The notes beneath the pieces were generated by a model. The model saw only the letters and a list, made by a program, of their open reading frames with translations, was not told where the DNA came from and made no database searches. The position numbers and the translations under genes were made by a program. Shown here piece by piece: positions 17,615 to 25,759 of a stretch of DNA of 64,000 nucleotides (positions are counted from its first letter, which is position 1; every line of letters begins with the position of its first letter). The DNA is from CAVUAF01 sp963739375 (GTDB lineage Bacteria; Acidobacteriota; Terriglobia; Terriglobales; Acidobacteriaceae), in the NCBI GenBank assembly GCA_963739375.1, contig CAVUAF010000014.1:186001-250000 (forward strand), given 5' to 3'.

Positions 17615-18070
17615 CTACGCGGAAGGCCGCAGGTGGGCAGCCTGGAGCTGGCGAATCCACACCACCTCCTGGCCCATGAACTTCAGCACTTCCATGCACA
17701 CGTCCACGTGCTCGCGCAGGTAGGCGAAGGCGGTCTGGGTATCGACGAAATCGAACTCGCAGGCTTCCAGGGTCTCCGCCGTCAGGCTGTACGGCCCCTG
17801 GCGCACGATCGCCGGCAGTCCCAGGATGTAGCGAGGCCCGACCGTGCGGTAGGTGATCGACCGCCGTCCGACGGCAATCGAAAGCCGCACCCGCCCTTTG
17901 CGCACGATGTACAGGCCGTTGACCGGATCGCCTTCCCGGAACAGCAACACGCCCTTGCGCACGCTGATCGGCGTCGCCACCGGCTTCAGCCGGTTCCACA
18001 GTTGCTGCTGGACGGCCGCCCGTTCTTGCGGAATCTCCGCGACTTCCTTGCTGGATACGTTGGTTGCCAT
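17615..18070 (-). CDS. Crp-like cyclic-nucleotide-binding domain protein without HTH
   Basis: 151 residues from the ATG at 18070 (a TTG at 18076 is possible). It carries the Crp/Fnr beta-roll (KGVLLFREGDPVNGLYIVRK, RVRLSIAVGRRSITYRTVGP) and the start of the dimer helix (VCMEVLKFMGQEVVWIRQLQ) but stops before any winged helix. The usual cAMP-contacting PGxxxGExA/RS pattern is replaced (GPRYILGLPAIVRQG), so it probably does not bind cAMP in the classical way. Forty bases upstream lies Crp-like site 2. A second HTH-less homologue is at 56320. It may be a ligand sensor or a heterodimer partner of the full regulator at 55475; that is inference. Confidence 0.85.
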   Translation of the reverse strand: MATNVSSKEVAEIPQERAAVQQQLWNRLKPVATPISVRKGVLLFREGDPVNGLYIVRKGRVRLSIAVGRRSITYRTVGPRYILGLPAIVRQGPYSLTAETLEACEFDFVDTQTAFAYLREHVDVCMEVLKFMGQEVVWIRQLQAAHLRPSA

Positions 18071-18109
18071 TTGCAACCCACTGATATCCCATTGCCGGGG
18101 GGGCGTCCT

Positions 18110-18123
18110 GTGATGGCGGTCAC
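18110..18123 (-). promoter_or_regulatory. Crp-like site 2, upstream of the HTH-less Crp-like operon
   Basis: GTGAT-GGCG-GTCAC. On the minus strand TATCAG lies 33 bp from the centre as a weak -10, placing the transcript start within a few bases of the ATG at 18070. Confidence 0.7.
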
Positions 18124-18219
18124 GCGAAGCTGTGAGCGCCGCCCCCCCTCCCGGTGACGCCGCAGCCCAACCGGTTGTCCCGGGCGGGCCCCGCGGCGTC
18201 TGGACCGCGCTAGAATAGG

Positions 18220-18330
18220 CCCGTCTGCCAGGATCCCAAGGTCGTCGGCGACGCCCTCGCCGACCCCGCGCGCCTGCTCAACCTCGCCACCGCCCTCCTC
18301 CTCGGCTCCCCCGAGTTCCAGCGGCGCTGA
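18220..18330 (+). pseudogene. C-terminal remnant of a DUF1800-like protein
   Basis: An open stretch after a TAG reads ...PKVVGDALADPARLLNLATA then LLLGSPEFQRR and stops at 18328-18330. The ending LLxSPEFQRR is how DUF1800 (and similar planctomycete-type) proteins finish. No start or body remains upstream, where site 2 lies. Short, so a chance resemblance is possible. Confidence 0.45.
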
Positions 18331-18770
18331 CCCCCTCACACGCCGCCCCCTGCGGTCCTCTCCACTCGTCATCCTGACCGCGCCTGTGTTGCGCGCGAAG
18401 GCCTCCGGGCTTTGACTGAGAACTGAGAACTGGCAACTGACAACTGCTCCCGAGCGCGAGTCGAAGGATCCCTACCCTGCCGGCCCCACCGCGCCAGCTT
18501 GCCCCTTTCCCGCCACCACCCAAACTGCGTCATCCTGAGCGCGCCGGGATTGCGCGCGAAGGATCTCTGCATTTCGCGTGGCGCGGGCGCCCTCACCCGC
18601 GTGCGGTGGAAGCGCCTGCCCCTCCCGGCTTTCACTGACAACTGGCAACTGACAACTGCTCCTCCGTGCCTCCGTGCCTCCGTGGTGGCCCCTGGGGCCG
18701 ATGATTTGCCCCCTTTCCCCCCGCTGTGCTAGGTTTCGCTGCACGCCATCACTCGTTGCGCGGAGGCATG
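18331..18770. repeat. Dispersed repeat cluster
   Basis: No gene. Two rounds of the same order are seen: a REP-like palindrome (GTCATCCTGA near 18368 and 18530), then GAGAACT/GACAACT heptamers (18414-18446 and 18630-18660), then CCGTGCCTCCGTG near 18665. The LemA ribosome site follows at 18761. Confidence 0.7.
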
Positions 18771-19322
18771 ATGCCTGGCTTCTGGATTCTCCTCCTGGTC
18801 ATCTTCGCCCTGATCGTCTGGGCCATCGTGGCTTACAACGCTCTGGTGCAGTTGCGCGTCCGCACCGACGGCGCCTGGAGCGACATCGACGTGCAACTCA
18901 AGCGCCGCCACGACCTCGTCCCCAACCTCGTTGAAACCGTGAAGGGGTACGCCGCCCACGAAAAGGGCACCTTCGAGAACATCGCCAAGTTCCGTTCGGC
19001 GGCCATGCAGGCCAATACCGTGGACCAGAAGGCGCAGGCGGAAGGCCAGCTCACCGCCGCCCTCCGCGGCCTGCTCGCCGTCGCCGAGAACTATCCCGAG
19101 CTCAAGGCCAGCGAGCAGTTCACCCAGTTGCAGGGCACCTTGCGCGAGATCGAGGACGCGCTGCAGAATGCCCGCCGCTACTACAACGCCGTGGTGCGCG
19201 ACCTCAACACCAAGATCGCCGTCTTCCCCACCAACATCTTTGCCGGCATGTTCGGCTTCCAGCCCCGGCACTTCTTCGAAGTCGAAACCTCCGACCGCGA
19301 AAACGTCGCGGTCAAGTTCTGA
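18771..19322 (+). CDS. lemA: LemA family protein
   Basis: 183 residues. GGAGG at 18761-18765 favours the second of two adjacent ATGs (18771). One N-terminal membrane segment (GFWILLLVIFALIVWAIVAY) is followed by the LemA helical domain: ALVQLRVRTDGAWSDIDVQL, KRRHDLVPNLVETVKGYAAH, ENYPELKASEQFTQLQGTLR, ARRYYNAVVRDLNTKIAVFP, and the terminal FFEVE. The function in most bacteria is unclear; it often neighbours TPM or DUF2207 proteins, and here a DUF2207 gene starts 24 bp downstream. Confidence 0.95.
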   Translation: MPGFWILLLVIFALIVWAIVAYNALVQLRVRTDGAWSDIDVQLKRRHDLVPNLVETVKGYAAHEKGTFENIAKFRSAAMQANTVDQKAQAEGQLTAALRGLLAVAENYPELKASEQFTQLQGTLREIEDALQNARRYYNAVVRDLNTKIAVFPTNIFAGMFGFQPRHFFEVETSDRENVAVKF

Positions 19323-19345
19323 GCGCAGTTGCTCGTGGACATTCA

Positions 19346-21172
19346 GTGGCTTGCAAAAAACATCCCGAACGCAGTGCGGGATCCCTACCGGACCAGGGAC
19401 TCTGCGTTACCGTAGGGTTCCCTCGCTTCGCTCGGGATGTCTTCTCGCAGGCCGCTCTCTTACTTCTGATAGCCTGTCTCCCTGCCTTCGCCCGCTCCTG
19501 GCGCATCGCTGACTACCGCGACACCATCTCCATCCAGGCCGACGGCGGCGCCCTGGTCACCGAACACATCTCCGCCGTCTTCCTCGGTTCCTTCCAGGGC
19601 ATTTATCGCAAGATTCCCATCGAGTATCCCGGCCCCGGCGGTTCCAACTACACCCTCTTCATGAAGGTGCTCGCCGTCAAAGACGGCGACTCCGGCGCCC
19701 CGCTGCGCTACGAGCAGACGCTCCAGGGTGGCTACCGCGTCCTGAAGATCTACGTGCCCGGCGCCAACGACGCCAGCCGCGCCGTCGACATCCAGTACTT
19801 GGTCGAGAACGGCACCCGCTTCTTCGCCGACCACGACGAGTTCTACTGGAACGTCACCGGCAATGACTGGCCCGTCCCCATCGACCACGCCTCCGCCTAC
19901 GTCATCTTTCCCGACAAGGCCGCCGGCAGCCTGCGCGCCCAGGCCTTCACCGGCGCCTACGGCTCTCAGGCCCAGGAGGCCAGCGCCAAGGTCGAGGGCG
20001 CCAAAATCGAGTTCGAGACCACCAACCCGCTGCCCATGCGCGGCGGCCTCACCATCGACGTTTACATCCCCAAGGGCATTCTCGACCAGCCCTCGTCGTT
20101 CATGTGGGGGGTGTGGTTCGTGCGCAGCAATCCCGTGGTGTGGTTGCCGTTCGTTTCCTTCGCGGTGATGTTCCTGCTCTGGCGCACCAAGGGGCGCGAT
20201 CCCGACGTTGGCCGCTCCGTCGCGCCCATGTACCAGCCGCCCGCCGGCCTCACTCCCGCCGAGGTCGGCACCCTGATCGACGATTCCGTCGACCCGCGCG
20301 ACATCACCTCCACCCTCATCGACCTGGCGGTGAAGGGCTACCTCAAAATCGAGGAGACCACCAGCACCGTCCTCTTCTTCAAGAACCGCGACTACCTCTT
20401 CCACCTGCTGAAGCCCATGGACCAATGGCAGCAGTTGGAGCCGCACGAGCGCGTCATCCTGGAGAAAATCTTCGGGCCGGGCAGCCAGCAGACCCGCCTC
20501 TCCGACCTGAAAAACCACTTCTACACCGCCATCCCCATGATCAAGAGCGATATCTTCACTTCGCTGAAGACCAAGGGCATGTACAGCCTCGATCCCCAGA
20601 CCGCCCACCTGTACACCTTCGGCGGCGCGGTTTTGATCGTGCTCATCGTGTTGGCGCTGCAGTGGGGCGACGTCGCCGCGCTCTTCCTCAGCGGCTGGAT
20701 CGCCTTCCTCGCCCTCGCGCTCTCTCTCGCCATCGTCGCCTTCTTCGGCAAGTTCATGAGTGCCCGCAGCCTGGTGGGGATGCGCACCCTCATCGAGATC
20801 AAGGGCTTCCAGGAATTCATGAACCGCGTCGACGCCGACCGCATCGCCCGCATGCCCAGTGACACTTTCGAGAAGTTCCTGCCCTTCGCTATGGCCCTGG
20901 GCGTCGAGCGCCGCTGGGCCAAGGCCTTCGCCGACCTCATCAAGGACCCGCCTTCGTGGTATGTCCCGGCCTCGCCCTACGGCCCCAACTTCATGTTCAA
21001 TCCCATGATGTTCACCGACCATCTTGGGGCCATGGCCTCCAGCGCCCACCAGACCTTCGTCTCCGCTCCGCGCGCCAGCTCCAGCGGCTCCGGCTTCAGC
21101 GGCGGCGGCTTTTCCTCCGGCGGCGGCTTTTCCGGCGGCGGCTTCGGCGGCGGCGGCGGCGGCGCCTTCTAG
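19346..21172 (+). CDS. DUF2207 (YciQ-like) membrane protein
   Basis: About 608 residues if started at the GTG 19346; the real start is uncertain because a REP-like inverted pair occupies 19360-19441 and forms the first ~30 codons. The signal sequence AALLLLIACLPAFARS begins just after it. Next come the DUF2207 periplasmic domain (IADYRDTISIQADGGALVTE; YWNVTGNDWPVPIDHASAYV), a TM (NPVVWLPFVSFAVMFLLW), a cytoplasmic region with a winged-helix-like segment (DPRDITSTLIDLAVKGYLKI), two more TMs near 20610-20750 and a Gly/Ser-rich tail (GGGFSGGGFGGGGGGAF). Partner of lemA; function unknown. Confidence 0.85.
   Translation: MACKKHPERSAGSLPDQGLCVTVGFPRFARDVFSQAALLLLIACLPAFARSWRIADYRDTISIQADGGALVTEHISAVFLGSFQGIYRKIPIEYPGPGGSNYTLFMKVLAVKDGDSGAPLRYEQTLQGGYRVLKIYVPGANDASRAVDIQYLVENGTRFFADHDEFYWNVTGNDWPVPIDHASAYVIFPDKAAGSLRAQAFTGAYGSQAQEASAKVEGAKIEFETTNPLPMRGGLTIDVYIPKGILDQPSSFMWGVWFVRSNPVVWLPFVSFAVMFLLWRTKGRDPDVGRSVAPMYQPPAGLTPAEVGTLIDDSVDPRDITSTLIDLAVKGYLKIEETTSTVLFFKNRDYLFHLLKPMDQWQQLEPHERVILEKIFGPGSQQTRLSDLKNHFYTAIPMIKSDIFTSLKTKGMYSLDPQTAHLYTFGGAVLIVLIVLALQWGDVAALFLSGWIAFLALALSLAIVAFFGKFMSARSLVGMRTLIEIKGFQEFMNRVDADRIARMPSDTFEKFLPFAMALGVERRWAKAFADLIKDPPSWYVPASPYGPNFMFNPMMFTDHLGAMASSAHQTFVSAPRASSSGSGFSGGGFSSGGGFSGGGFGGGGGGAF
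19360..19441. repeat. Inverted pair of REP-like palindromes inside the DUF2207 5-prime end
   Basis: CATCCCGAACGCAGTGCGGG with CCCTACC on the left faces GTAGGG and TCCCTCGCTTCGCTCGGGAT on the right. The whole can fold into one large hairpin. It has the architecture of a REPIN and sits in frame at the start of the coding region. Confidence 0.7.
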
Positions 21173-21199
21173 GTCCTGCTCGAAGCCCGCTTGTTGTCA

Positions 21200-21420
21200 T
21201 CCAGCAGCCAGAGGCTAGCAGCCAGCAGCCAGCCACCGATCTTCGAGCCCCGTCAGGGGCGGCCGAAGGTAGCCCGGCGTTTTAACGCCGGGTAAGCGTT
21301 CCCAAAGTTGAGCGCGCGAGGGAGCGCACTGCGACCGAGCGCGCCCGGCACTTCCCCTCGCGCGGAATCTGCTTTCCTACGCTCTTGCTCGAAACTCGAA
21401 ACCCGAAACGCGAAACTTTA
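21200..21420. repeat. Heptamer arrays and a 52-bp palindromic repeat
   Basis: 21202-21229: four CAGCAGC-type heptamers. 21241-21292: a 52-bp unit containing CCCGGCGTTTTAACGCCGGG, recurring at 26786-26837. 21388-21415: four CTCGAAA-type heptamers. No gene in 21173-21505. Confidence 0.75.
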
Positions 21421-21505
21421 TGATATAAGGACGCGCAGCACCCCGGTCCCTGGACGCGCTCGCGTTTGCTGGCCGTGTGCCTCCGGGCAGCTTTAGGGAG
21501 GGTTT

Positions 21506-21838
21506 TTGCCTGACGCCAGAAGCGGTCAGCGGTTTCCGCTGCGCTTGCCGATCGCCATCGAAGGGCGGCGCAAGAGCGCGGCGTTTACCCACGACCTGAG
21601 CGCCTCCTCCGTCTTCATCTCCGGGGTGAAGCCGCTGAAGCTGGGCTCGCGGCTCAAGTTTCGCATCACGCTGCCCCGCGAAATGCTGGGCATCAAGCGC
21701 GCGGTCACCGTGCTCTGCCAGGGCCGCGTGGTGCGGATCGACGAAGGCAGGACGCAGCGGTCCAGGCGCTCAGCGCCGCTGCGCCAGATGGGGATCGCGT
21801 GCGTGATTGACGATTACCGGTTCGTGCGCAGCAACTGA
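21506..21838 (+). CDS. PilZ domain protein
   Basis: 110 residues starting at a TTG (21506) just after GGGAGG. The PilZ signature is present: RSGQRFPLRLPIAIEGRRKS (RxxxR-type start) and then THDLSASSVFISG, corresponding to the D/NxSxxG motif (here DLSASS-FISG). The C-terminal Ile/Val strand follows. Full PilZ domains bind c-di-GMP; the RFPLRLPI and DLSASSVFI segments are compatible with binding, but the Gly of DxSxxG is replaced by Val, so binding is uncertain. It ends nine bases before the response-regulator gene, so the two are likely cotranscribed. Confidence 0.85.
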   Translation: MPDARSGQRFPLRLPIAIEGRRKSAAFTHDLSASSVFISGVKPLKLGSRLKFRITLPREMLGIKRAVTVLCQGRVVRIDEGRTQRSRRSAPLRQMGIACVIDDYRFVRSN

Positions 21839-21847
21839 AGAACAGCA

Positions 21848-22510
21848 ATGCTGAAAATCATCCTGGCGGAAAATCAGGCCATCTTTCGGGCGGGCGCAGC
21901 CAAGGTGCTGGCGGTCGAAGATGACCTCCGCGTGGTGGCCCAGGTGCAGGTGGCCGACCAGCTCCTGCCCGCGCTGGAAAAGTTCCGCCCCACGGTCCTC
22001 CTGCTGGCCGCCGATTTCCATCCTGAGCCGAAGAAAATTGTCGAGGCCGCCGCCAAGATCAAGGGCCGCGTCGTCGTCGTCGCGGAAAACGGCGACGACT
22101 GCCGCAAGTGGGCCGCCATGGGCGCCGCCGGCGTCGTCTTCCGCAGCGTCACCGGCACCGAACTGGTGCAGTGCGTGCGCAAGGTCGCCAAGGGCGAGGA
22201 CTACATGCCGCAAGCCGCCACTTCCAAGACAGCGGCGGAAAACGACCTGGTCGGCGCCCGCGTCCGCGACCGCCTTACCCACAAGGAACTCAAGATCGTC
22301 GCCCTCATCGTGCAGGGCTACAAGAACAAGGACATCGCCACCGAACTGGGGACCACGGAACAGGTCATCAAGAACTACCTGCGCAACATCTACGACAAGA
22401 TCGGCGTCTCCGACCGCCTCGAACTGGCCCTCTTCACCATCCACCACCGCATCCTCGCCGACGCCGCCGCCGCCGTCTCCAGCCCCCCGCCACCCGAGCG
22501 CCCCGCGTAA
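21848..22510 (+). CDS. NarL/FixJ-type response regulator with degenerate receiver
   Basis: 220 residues: an N-terminal receiver-like domain (1-115) and a LuxR-type HTH (LTHKELKIVALIVQGYKNKD, IATELGTTEQVIKNYLRNIY, about 143-205), then an Ala/Pro tail. Canonical receivers carry an Asp pair near residue 8, a phosphorylated Asp four residues before Pro, and a Lys in the last strand. Here the acidic pair is Glu-Asn (LAENQ), the phosphosite region is LLAADFHPEP, where Ala takes the expected Asp place, and the Lys is replaced by Arg (VVFRSV). It probably works without classical phosphorylation. Possibly cotranscribed with the PilZ gene. Confidence 0.88.
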   Translation: MLKIILAENQAIFRAGAAKVLAVEDDLRVVAQVQVADQLLPALEKFRPTVLLLAADFHPEPKKIVEAAAKIKGRVVVVAENGDDCRKWAAMGAAGVVFRSVTGTELVQCVRKVAKGEDYMPQAATSKTAAENDLVGARVRDRLTHKELKIVALIVQGYKNKDIATELGTTEQVIKNYLRNIYDKIGVSDRLELALFTIHHRILADAAAAVSSPPPPERPA

Positions 22511-22575
22511 CCTCCGTCTGCTACGGGGTAGCGCGCCACCGCTCAGCTCCGCGATTCGATGAGCCGATGAGCCGA

Positions 22576-24156
22576 TTACGTCCGCTCCCCAATCGCCTTC
22601 GCCTGCGTGAACAGGTAGAGATAGTCGGGGCCGCCGGCCTTGGAGTCGGTGCCGCTCATGTTGAAGCCGCCGAAGGGATGCGCCCCCACCATGGCCCCGG
22701 TGCACTTGCGATTGAGGTACAGGTTCCCTACGTGGAAGTCGCGGCGCGCGCGCTCCATCTTCTCCGCCGAAGTGGTGTAGAGCGAGCCGGTCAGCCCAAA
22801 CTCGGTGCCGTTGGCGATGGCCAACGCTTCCTCGAAGCCCCGCGCTTTGGTCACCGCCAGCACCGGCCCGAAAACCTCTTCCTGCTCGATCCGCGCCCCG
22901 GGCTTGACGTCGGCGATGATGGTGGGCTGGACGAAGTAGCCGTCGCCGGCATCGCGCGCGCCCCCGGTGAGCAGCCGCCCTTCCTGCTTCCCGATCGCGA
23001 TGTATTCCAAGATCTTGTTCATCGCGCTCTCGCTCACCACCGGGCCCATGGGGCAATTTTCCGCCGGGTCGCCCACGGTAATTTTCTTGGTGCGCTCCAC
23101 CAGCCGCGCCAGGAATACGTCGTACACCTTCTCGTCGAGGATGAGGCGCGAGCACGCCGAACACTTCTGCCCGTTGAACCCGAAGGCGGAAGCCGCCACG
23201 CCTTCCACCGCGGCATCCAGGTCGGCGTCGGCGTCCACGATGATCGCGTCCTTGCCGCCCATCTCCAGGATGGTGCGCTTGATCCAGATTTGCCCCGGCT
23301 TCGTCTTCGCCGCGCTCTCGTGGATCTGCAACCCGACTTCCTTCGACCCGGTGAAAGCGACAAAGCGCGTCTGCGGGTGGTCCACCACCTTCTGCCCAAA
23401 GTCGGCGCCGCCCCCGGGACAGAAGTTCACCACCCCGTCGGGCATGCCCGCTTCCTGCAGTAGCTCGAAGAATTTCGCCGCGATGGTGGGCGACTCCGAC
23501 GAAGGCTTCAGGATGACGGTGTTGCCCGCCACGATGGCGGCCATGGTCATCCCCGCCATGATGGCCGCGGGAAAGTTCCACGGGGAAATCACCGCCCCCA
23601 CCCCCAGCGGGATGTACCACAGGCGGTCGCGCTCCCCGGGAAGCTGCACCGGCGGCTCCACCCGCGCCAGGCGCAGCGCCTCGCGCGCGTAGAACTCGGC
23701 AAAGTCGATGGCTTCGGCGAGGTCGGCGTCGGCCTCGGCGTAGTTCTTCCCTACCTCGAAGACCAGCCACGCTCCCAGCTCGAACTTGCGCTGCCGCATC
23801 AGCGCGGCGACGCGGAAGATGAGCCCCGCGCGCTCTTCCGCCGGCACGTGTTTCCAGCTCGCGAAGGCGGTGAGCGCCGCCGTCATCGCCGGCCCCACGT
23901 GCTCCGCCCCGGCCTTCTGGTGCAGCCCCACCAGCTCCGCCGGACGCGCCGGGTTGAGGCTGCGGATCTTCTTCTCGGTGCGGACGCGCTTTCCGCCAAT
24001 CACCAGGTCGTACTCGCGCCCCAGCTCGCCGCGGACGCGCTCCAGCGCCTCGCGCATGCGGCGCACGTTTTCCGGCTTCGTGAAATCAACCGCCGGCTCG
24101 TTGCGGAACGGCGCAACACTGGACGGGACGTGGCTGGGAGCGCGGCTCGTGGCCAT
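22576..24156 (-). CDS. pruA: 1-pyrroline-5-carboxylate (L-glutamate gamma-semialdehyde) dehydrogenase
   Basis: 526 residues, the expected length for the RocA/PutA-type group. It oxidises glutamate semialdehyde to glutamate with NAD, the second step of proline breakdown. Motifs: PWNFP (192-196), KPSS (217-220), Glu298 in LEMGGKD and catalytic Cys332 in GFNGQKCSACS. The C-terminal stretch NRKCTGAMVGAHPFGGFNMS, followed by GTDSKAGGPDYL, is diagnostic for P5C dehydrogenases within the ALDH superfamily. No proline dehydrogenase gene is adjacent, so the pathway partner lies elsewhere. ATG at 24156 with AAGGGTCC-like sequence upstream. Confidence 0.95.
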   Translation of the reverse strand: MATSRAPSHVPSSVAPFRNEPAVDFTKPENVRRMREALERVRGELGREYDLVIGGKRVRTEKKIRSLNPARPAELVGLHQKAGAEHVGPAMTAALTAFASWKHVPAEERAGLIFRVAALMRQRKFELGAWLVFEVGKNYAEADADLAEAIDFAEFYAREALRLARVEPPVQLPGERDRLWYIPLGVGAVISPWNFPAAIMAGMTMAAIVAGNTVILKPSSESPTIAAKFFELLQEAGMPDGVVNFCPGGGADFGQKVVDHPQTRFVAFTGSKEVGLQIHESAAKTKPGQIWIKRTILEMGGKDAIIVDADADLDAAVEGVAASAFGFNGQKCSACSRLILDEKVYDVFLARLVERTKKITVGDPAENCPMGPVVSESAMNKILEYIAIGKQEGRLLTGGARDAGDGYFVQPTIIADVKPGARIEQEEVFGPVLAVTKARGFEEALAIANGTEFGLTGSLYTTSAEKMERARRDFHVGNLYLNRKCTGAMVGAHPFGGFNMSGTDSKAGGPDYLYLFTQAKAIGERT

Positions 24157-24240
24157 GGGAAGGGTCCTTTCGCGGTGGCGAACCGTTGATTTTACGACAC
24201 TTCCGGGGACCCCACTCTGGCGTATCTCGGATCGCAGAGC

Positions 24241-24504
24241 TCAGAAGGATAGGCTGGGGTCAAAAGGGATTTCGAAGCTCTTCGGATGCCTCGGGTGGTG
24301 CTGTTCACGTAGGATTGCGCGCGCGAGGCGGCGGTGTGGCTCAACGAAGCCCACCTCGACATTGTTTGGCACGTAGAACCAATACTGCTCGCGACATCCT
24401 TCCACGCATTGAAAGCCGCGAGCACGACTGAAGAAGCGCGTATCTGGGAACTGCGGGTCTCCCTCTTCGGGCACGTATCTCGCCCGCAACGCAATGAAGT
24501 TCAT
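24241..24504 (-). CDS. Small hypothetical protein
   Basis: 87 residues from the ATG at 24504, preceded by GGGGGA; a longer reading to 24579 adds only a low-confidence Gly/Arg-rich start. The composition looks protein-like (ALRARYVPEEGDPQFPDTRF, FSRARGFQCVEGCREQYWFY, VPNNVEVGFVEPHRRLARAI) with a Cys pair. No family recognised. It lies just left of the direct-repeat-flanked DUF3800 gene and may be accessory too. Confidence 0.5.
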   Translation of the reverse strand: MNFIALRARYVPEEGDPQFPDTRFFSRARGFQCVEGCREQYWFYVPNNVEVGFVEPHRRLARAILREQHHPRHPKSFEIPFDPSLSF

Positions 24505-24564
24505 TCTTCCCCCGCGGGCTTTGCCGCCGCCGTCGCTTGCAAATCTCGCGCCGTGTCGCTTCTC

Positions 24565-24630
24565 CCTGTCAAGAGCCAAAAACTCTCACTTTCCCGACAC
24601 CCCGCTGATTCGGCAGCAAATATACTTGCG
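24565..24630. repeat. Left copy of an imperfect 66-bp direct repeat flanking the DUF3800 gene
   Basis: Begins CCTGTCAAGAGCC, contains CACCCCGCTGATTCGGCAGC and ends AAATATACTTGCG. The right copy is at 25760-25824, about 80 percent identical by eye. The remainder, 24631-24847, is AT-richer than the surroundings and shows no gene. Confidence 0.7.
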
Positions 24631-24847
24631 ATTGTGCACTTCACACACAGTTAGGTGAGATGTGGTGCCGTGACAGGGGACGCGATATATAGGGGTTATC
24701 TTGTTAGTACCGGCACTAAGGATTTTTATTTGACATTTGGGGGTTGACTCGTTCTAGGCGAGCACATCTAATATGCGTGAGCCTCGAATGCGGCGTAGGT
24801 CTCGGGGGTGCGTTTAGCACGGACTGAGATCGCTCGAAACCGCATCT

Positions 24848-25714
24848 CTAGGCTTGTTTCTTTGCACCCGGCTTCCAAAACCACAACCGATACTTGTGGT
24901 GGGTCGCCTTCAGATATTGCTCCATTGTCACTCGCGAGCGATATTCCTTGGCATACAACTGATTCAGGGGCTGCCAATAATTTTTATCGAGGCTCGGCAA
25001 CCCCAAGATCTCAGTCATTTCCTGCGTGGTTTCGTTCTTGTAGGTCATCCCTGGCCCCTTGGCTAATTTCAAGACGCCATTGAGCGTCGCGCCTAAAAGC
25101 ACGTCGCAGACTTGCAACAATGCATACTTGTCGTGCGCGGAGCTGACTTCCGAAATGTGCCGGAGTTTGCGGCGCTCTCCCGTGATCTGCTCCTCGTAGA
25201 TGCCATATTGGAATCTCTGGCGCATTGCCTCCAAGAACTCGTCGCCCGAGCTAATGATGCTGCCCTTGCACCGGCTCAGATCGTCTGCAAACAAAACAGC
25301 ATCGCGAACGCCAGGCGTATTGTATTCAATGAGCATCTCTGCGAATTTCTTGTAGGCGCGCGCTCGCTTGATTTTCTCCGCTTCGTAGCGTTTGCCAAAA
25401 TAATCCAGATCAAACTGGCTCTGTGGAATGATGACTGCCCGAAAATAAGCGGGCTGCGCGTTGAACGCGCGGATTGCTTTTAAGGCGAGGCGCTTCGTTT
25501 TTGGATTCTTGATCTTTACGTACTTCAGTTCGCGCGGCTGGCCGCTGGGAGTGCAGAATTTCTCCTCCAATTTTAGGCTAGTGAAGGACTGGAGAAAGAT
25601 GTCGTGATCCTCCCGCACGAACAATGCTCCCAGCAGAAAATACGTTCCCTGCCAGTCGTAAGATTCATCCAGGTAGATGATCACTCTCGTATACCCCCGC
25701 ACTGACGGGAACAC
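24848..25714 (-). CDS. DUF3800 domain protein
   Basis: 288 residues from a GTG at 25714 with GGGAG upstream. It opens with RVIIYLDESYDWQGTYFLLG, the DUF3800 start in which the YxDES acidic motif belongs to a predicted RNase H-like fold. ELKYVKIKNPKTKRLALKAI, then RDAVLFADDLSRCKGS with further acidic residues, and LLQVCDVLLGATLNGVLKLA near the end match the family layout (a late Asp in an LQxxD context). DUF3800 proteins have no settled function and occur in variable genome regions. Here the gene is AT-richer than its neighbours and sits between direct repeats, which suggests acquisition as a cassette. Confidence 0.85.
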   Translation of the reverse strand: MFPSVRGYTRVIIYLDESYDWQGTYFLLGALFVREDHDIFLQSFTSLKLEEKFCTPSGQPRELKYVKIKNPKTKRLALKAIRAFNAQPAYFRAVIIPQSQFDLDYFGKRYEAEKIKRARAYKKFAEMLIEYNTPGVRDAVLFADDLSRCKGSIISSGDEFLEAMRQRFQYGIYEEQITGERRKLRHISEVSSAHDKYALLQVCDVLLGATLNGVLKLAKGPGMTYKNETTQEMTEILGLPSLDKNYWQPLNQLYAKEYRSRVTMEQYLKATHHKYRLWFWKPGAKKQA

Positions 25715-25759
25715 AGGGCTCCCAAAAGTTCAAGGGCTTACATGCGAGAACCCGCTTTT

